A stretch of DNA of 5,369 nucleotides from contig DNHM01000422.1 of NCBI GenBank assembly GCA_003485885.1, positions 1-5,369 on the forward strand, read 5' to 3'. Under the pieces are notes generated by a model. The model did no database searches and had not been told where the DNA came from. It saw nothing but the letters and a program-made list of their open reading frames with translations. Every line of letters starts with the position of its first letter. Position 1 is the stretch's first letter. Below, piece by piece: positions 4,237 through 5,369 of this stretch. Position numbers and translations under genes: made by a program. The stretch comes from Acidimicrobiaceae bacterium (GTDB lineage Bacteria; Actinomycetota; Acidimicrobiia; Acidimicrobiales; UBA10347).

Positions 4237-5369
4237 ATGTTGAGTGCTTATTGCTGGCCCCAGTCGGCCAAACCCGGCGAGACAATCGATGTCATGGTCA
4301 GTTCTGACCACGGCAGCTGCACGCTTGAGATCGTGCGACTTGGGGCGCAAGCGCAGGTCATCGAGACCCACGCCTTAAGTGATCTCGCTATCCAACCGAT
4401 TCCCGAAGATGTGGGCCACAATGGCTGCGATTGGAAGCCCACCGTTCAGATCACCATCCAGGACGAATGGACTTCCGGGTTCTACCGGCTCCAACTCGGC
4501 AATGACCATGACACTGCCGACGCGTTCTTTGTGGTTAAGGCAACCAAACCCGGCAACGCGTTGTTGGTGCTTTCGACCACCACGTATGCGGCATACAACG
4601 ATTGGAACGCCCCTAGCTTCTATACCGGCGGCCACGAATCCTCGATGAAACGGCCGTTGCCTCCCGGCTTCTTGACCAAGGATCAACCTGCTCGATTCCG
4701 AGCAGCAAACGCTATCGAACTCCCCCGAGACGAACGGCGCGCGCACTTTGCGCACCACTCGTATTGGTCCGTCGCTGCGGGCTACGCCAACTGGGAACAT
4801 CTCTTCGTTACCTGGGCCGAGAACGAGGGACTCGAGTTCGATTACGCCACCAGCCTTGACCTGGCCACTGACCCAACCCTGCTCGACCCGTATGAGCTCT
4901 ACATCAGCATTGGTCACGACGAGTACTGGAGCGCATCAATGCGCGACAACGTCGAGTCGTGGGTCGATCGTGGGGGTGCCGCAGTGTTCCTGTCTGGCAA
5001 CACATCGTTCTGGCAGATCCGGCTCGAAGCCGACGCCAGCCGCGTCATCGCGTACAAGTTCGATCCCGACAATGATCCCGTGGTCGGGACCGATGCCGAA
5101 CACTCGGTGACCACAATGTGGAGCGACCCATTGTGCAAACGGCCCGAGAACGAGATGACCGGGGTCAGTTTCACCCGTGGCGGGTACGCCAACATGGCGC
5201 ACTCGCCACCCGGTGGCGGTTACACAGTGCATCGTCCTGAACACTGGGTCTTTGCTGGTCTGGACCTCGTGCAGGGCGACGTGGTTGGCGCTGACCCAGC
5301 AGTTGTTGGTTACGAATGTGACGGCTGCGAAATGCAGCTAGTCGATGGCCGTCCCGAACCAACCGGTGC
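4237..5369 (+). CDS. N,N-dimethylformamidase large (beta) subunit-like iron amidohydrolase, 3' end outside the window
   Basis: The frame is open from ATG 4237 to the last base, giving 377 residues with no stop. The protein begins with a beta-sandwich-like segment (MLSAYCWPQSAKPGETIDVM, then WTSGFYRLQLGNDHDTADAF at about 82-101). The hydrolase domain follows, with LLVLSTTTYAAYNDW (109-123), SFYTGGHESS (127-136), ANWEHLFVTWAENEGLEFDY, LYISIGHDEYW (221-231) and a Gly-rich FLSGNTSFWQIR segment. This order is typical of the C-terminal part of dimethylformamidase large subunits and of actinobacterial stand-alone homologues. The characterised enzyme uses a mononuclear Fe(III) held by two Tyr and one Glu to hydrolyse the amide. 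Here Glu229 in HDEYW and Tyr residues of the TYAAYNDW motif are the likely equivalents, assigned from memory of the motifs rather than by alignment. It starts straight at the sandwich domain, so the N-terminal part of the bacterial large subunit is absent. No signal peptide is visible, so it is probably cytoplasmic. The substrate is likely an amide but need not be dimethylformamide. Confidence 0.87.
   Translation, partial: MLSAYCWPQSAKPGETIDVMVSSDHGSCTLEIVRLGAQAQVIETHALSDLAIQPIPEDVGHNGCDWKPTVQITIQDEWTSGFYRLQLGNDHDTADAFFVVKATKPGNALLVLSTTTYAAYNDWNAPSFYTGGHESSMKRPLPPGFLTKDQPARFRAANAIELPRDERRAHFAHHSYWSVAAGYANWEHLFVTWAENEGLEFDYATSLDLATDPTLLDPYELYISIGHDEYWSASMRDNVESWVDRGGAAVFLSGNTSFWQIRLEADASRVIAYKFDPDNDPVVGTDAEHSVTTMWSDPLCKRPENEMTGVSFTRGGYANMAHSPPGGGYTVHRPEHWVFAGLDLVQGDVVGADPAVVGYECDGCEMQLVDGRPEPTG

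Noticed and set aside
4375..4917. 180-codon minus-strand open frame
   Set aside because: It lies entirely opposite the dimethylformamidase-like gene, whose plus-strand frame has clear family motifs throughout, so it is an antisense shadow.

Overview
The window looks like chromosomal DNA from a G+C-rich bacterium, probably an actinobacterium. Possible groups are the Acidimicrobiia or a Rhodococcus/Mycobacterium-like lineage. This assignment rests on the base composition, the protein families, and two genes that appear to be expressed from leaderless transcripts with a TAGATT -10 element 6-7 bases before the ATG. It is an inference, not a sequence match. There are no rRNA, tRNA, CRISPR, transposase or phage genes.

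Left part (1-1590) is sparsely coding and partly decayed. It starts with the C-terminal tail of an unidentified, possibly secreted protein (2-166). Next is a SnoaL/NTF2-like gene (436-848), intact except for one missing T in a T-run at 463-467. A stretch with no convincing gene follows (849-1238). Then comes a relic of an FG-GAP/VCBS-type DxDGDG repeat protein, interrupted by two in-frame TGA codons (about 1239-1556). A cluster of inverted repeats sits between this relic and the next gene, which reads toward it.

Middle part (1590-2856) is a divergent pair separated by about 190 bases. On the minus strand is a stand-alone cyclic-nucleotide-binding domain protein without a DNA-binding domain. 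On the plus strand is a protein of two tandem ferredoxin-like (ABM/NIPSNAP-type) domains that arose by internal duplication. The shared intergenic region carries several inverted repeats and a repeated CTTGAGCC word.

Right part (2960-5369) holds two plus-strand genes. One encodes an acyl-CoA-dehydrogenase-fold protein of the group D flavin monooxygenase type (HsaA/HpaH-like). The other encodes a homologue of the N,N-dimethylformamidase large (beta) subunit and runs off the window. Each is preceded by the same TAGATTCAA word just before its ATG, so they are probably co-expressed from separate but matching promoters. A plausible reading is a small catabolic locus in which a reduced-flavin hydroxylase and an iron-dependent amidohydrolase act on an amide or N-containing aromatic compound. 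The substrate cannot be read from the sequence. The flavin reductase partner and any dimethylformamidase small subunit are not in the window.
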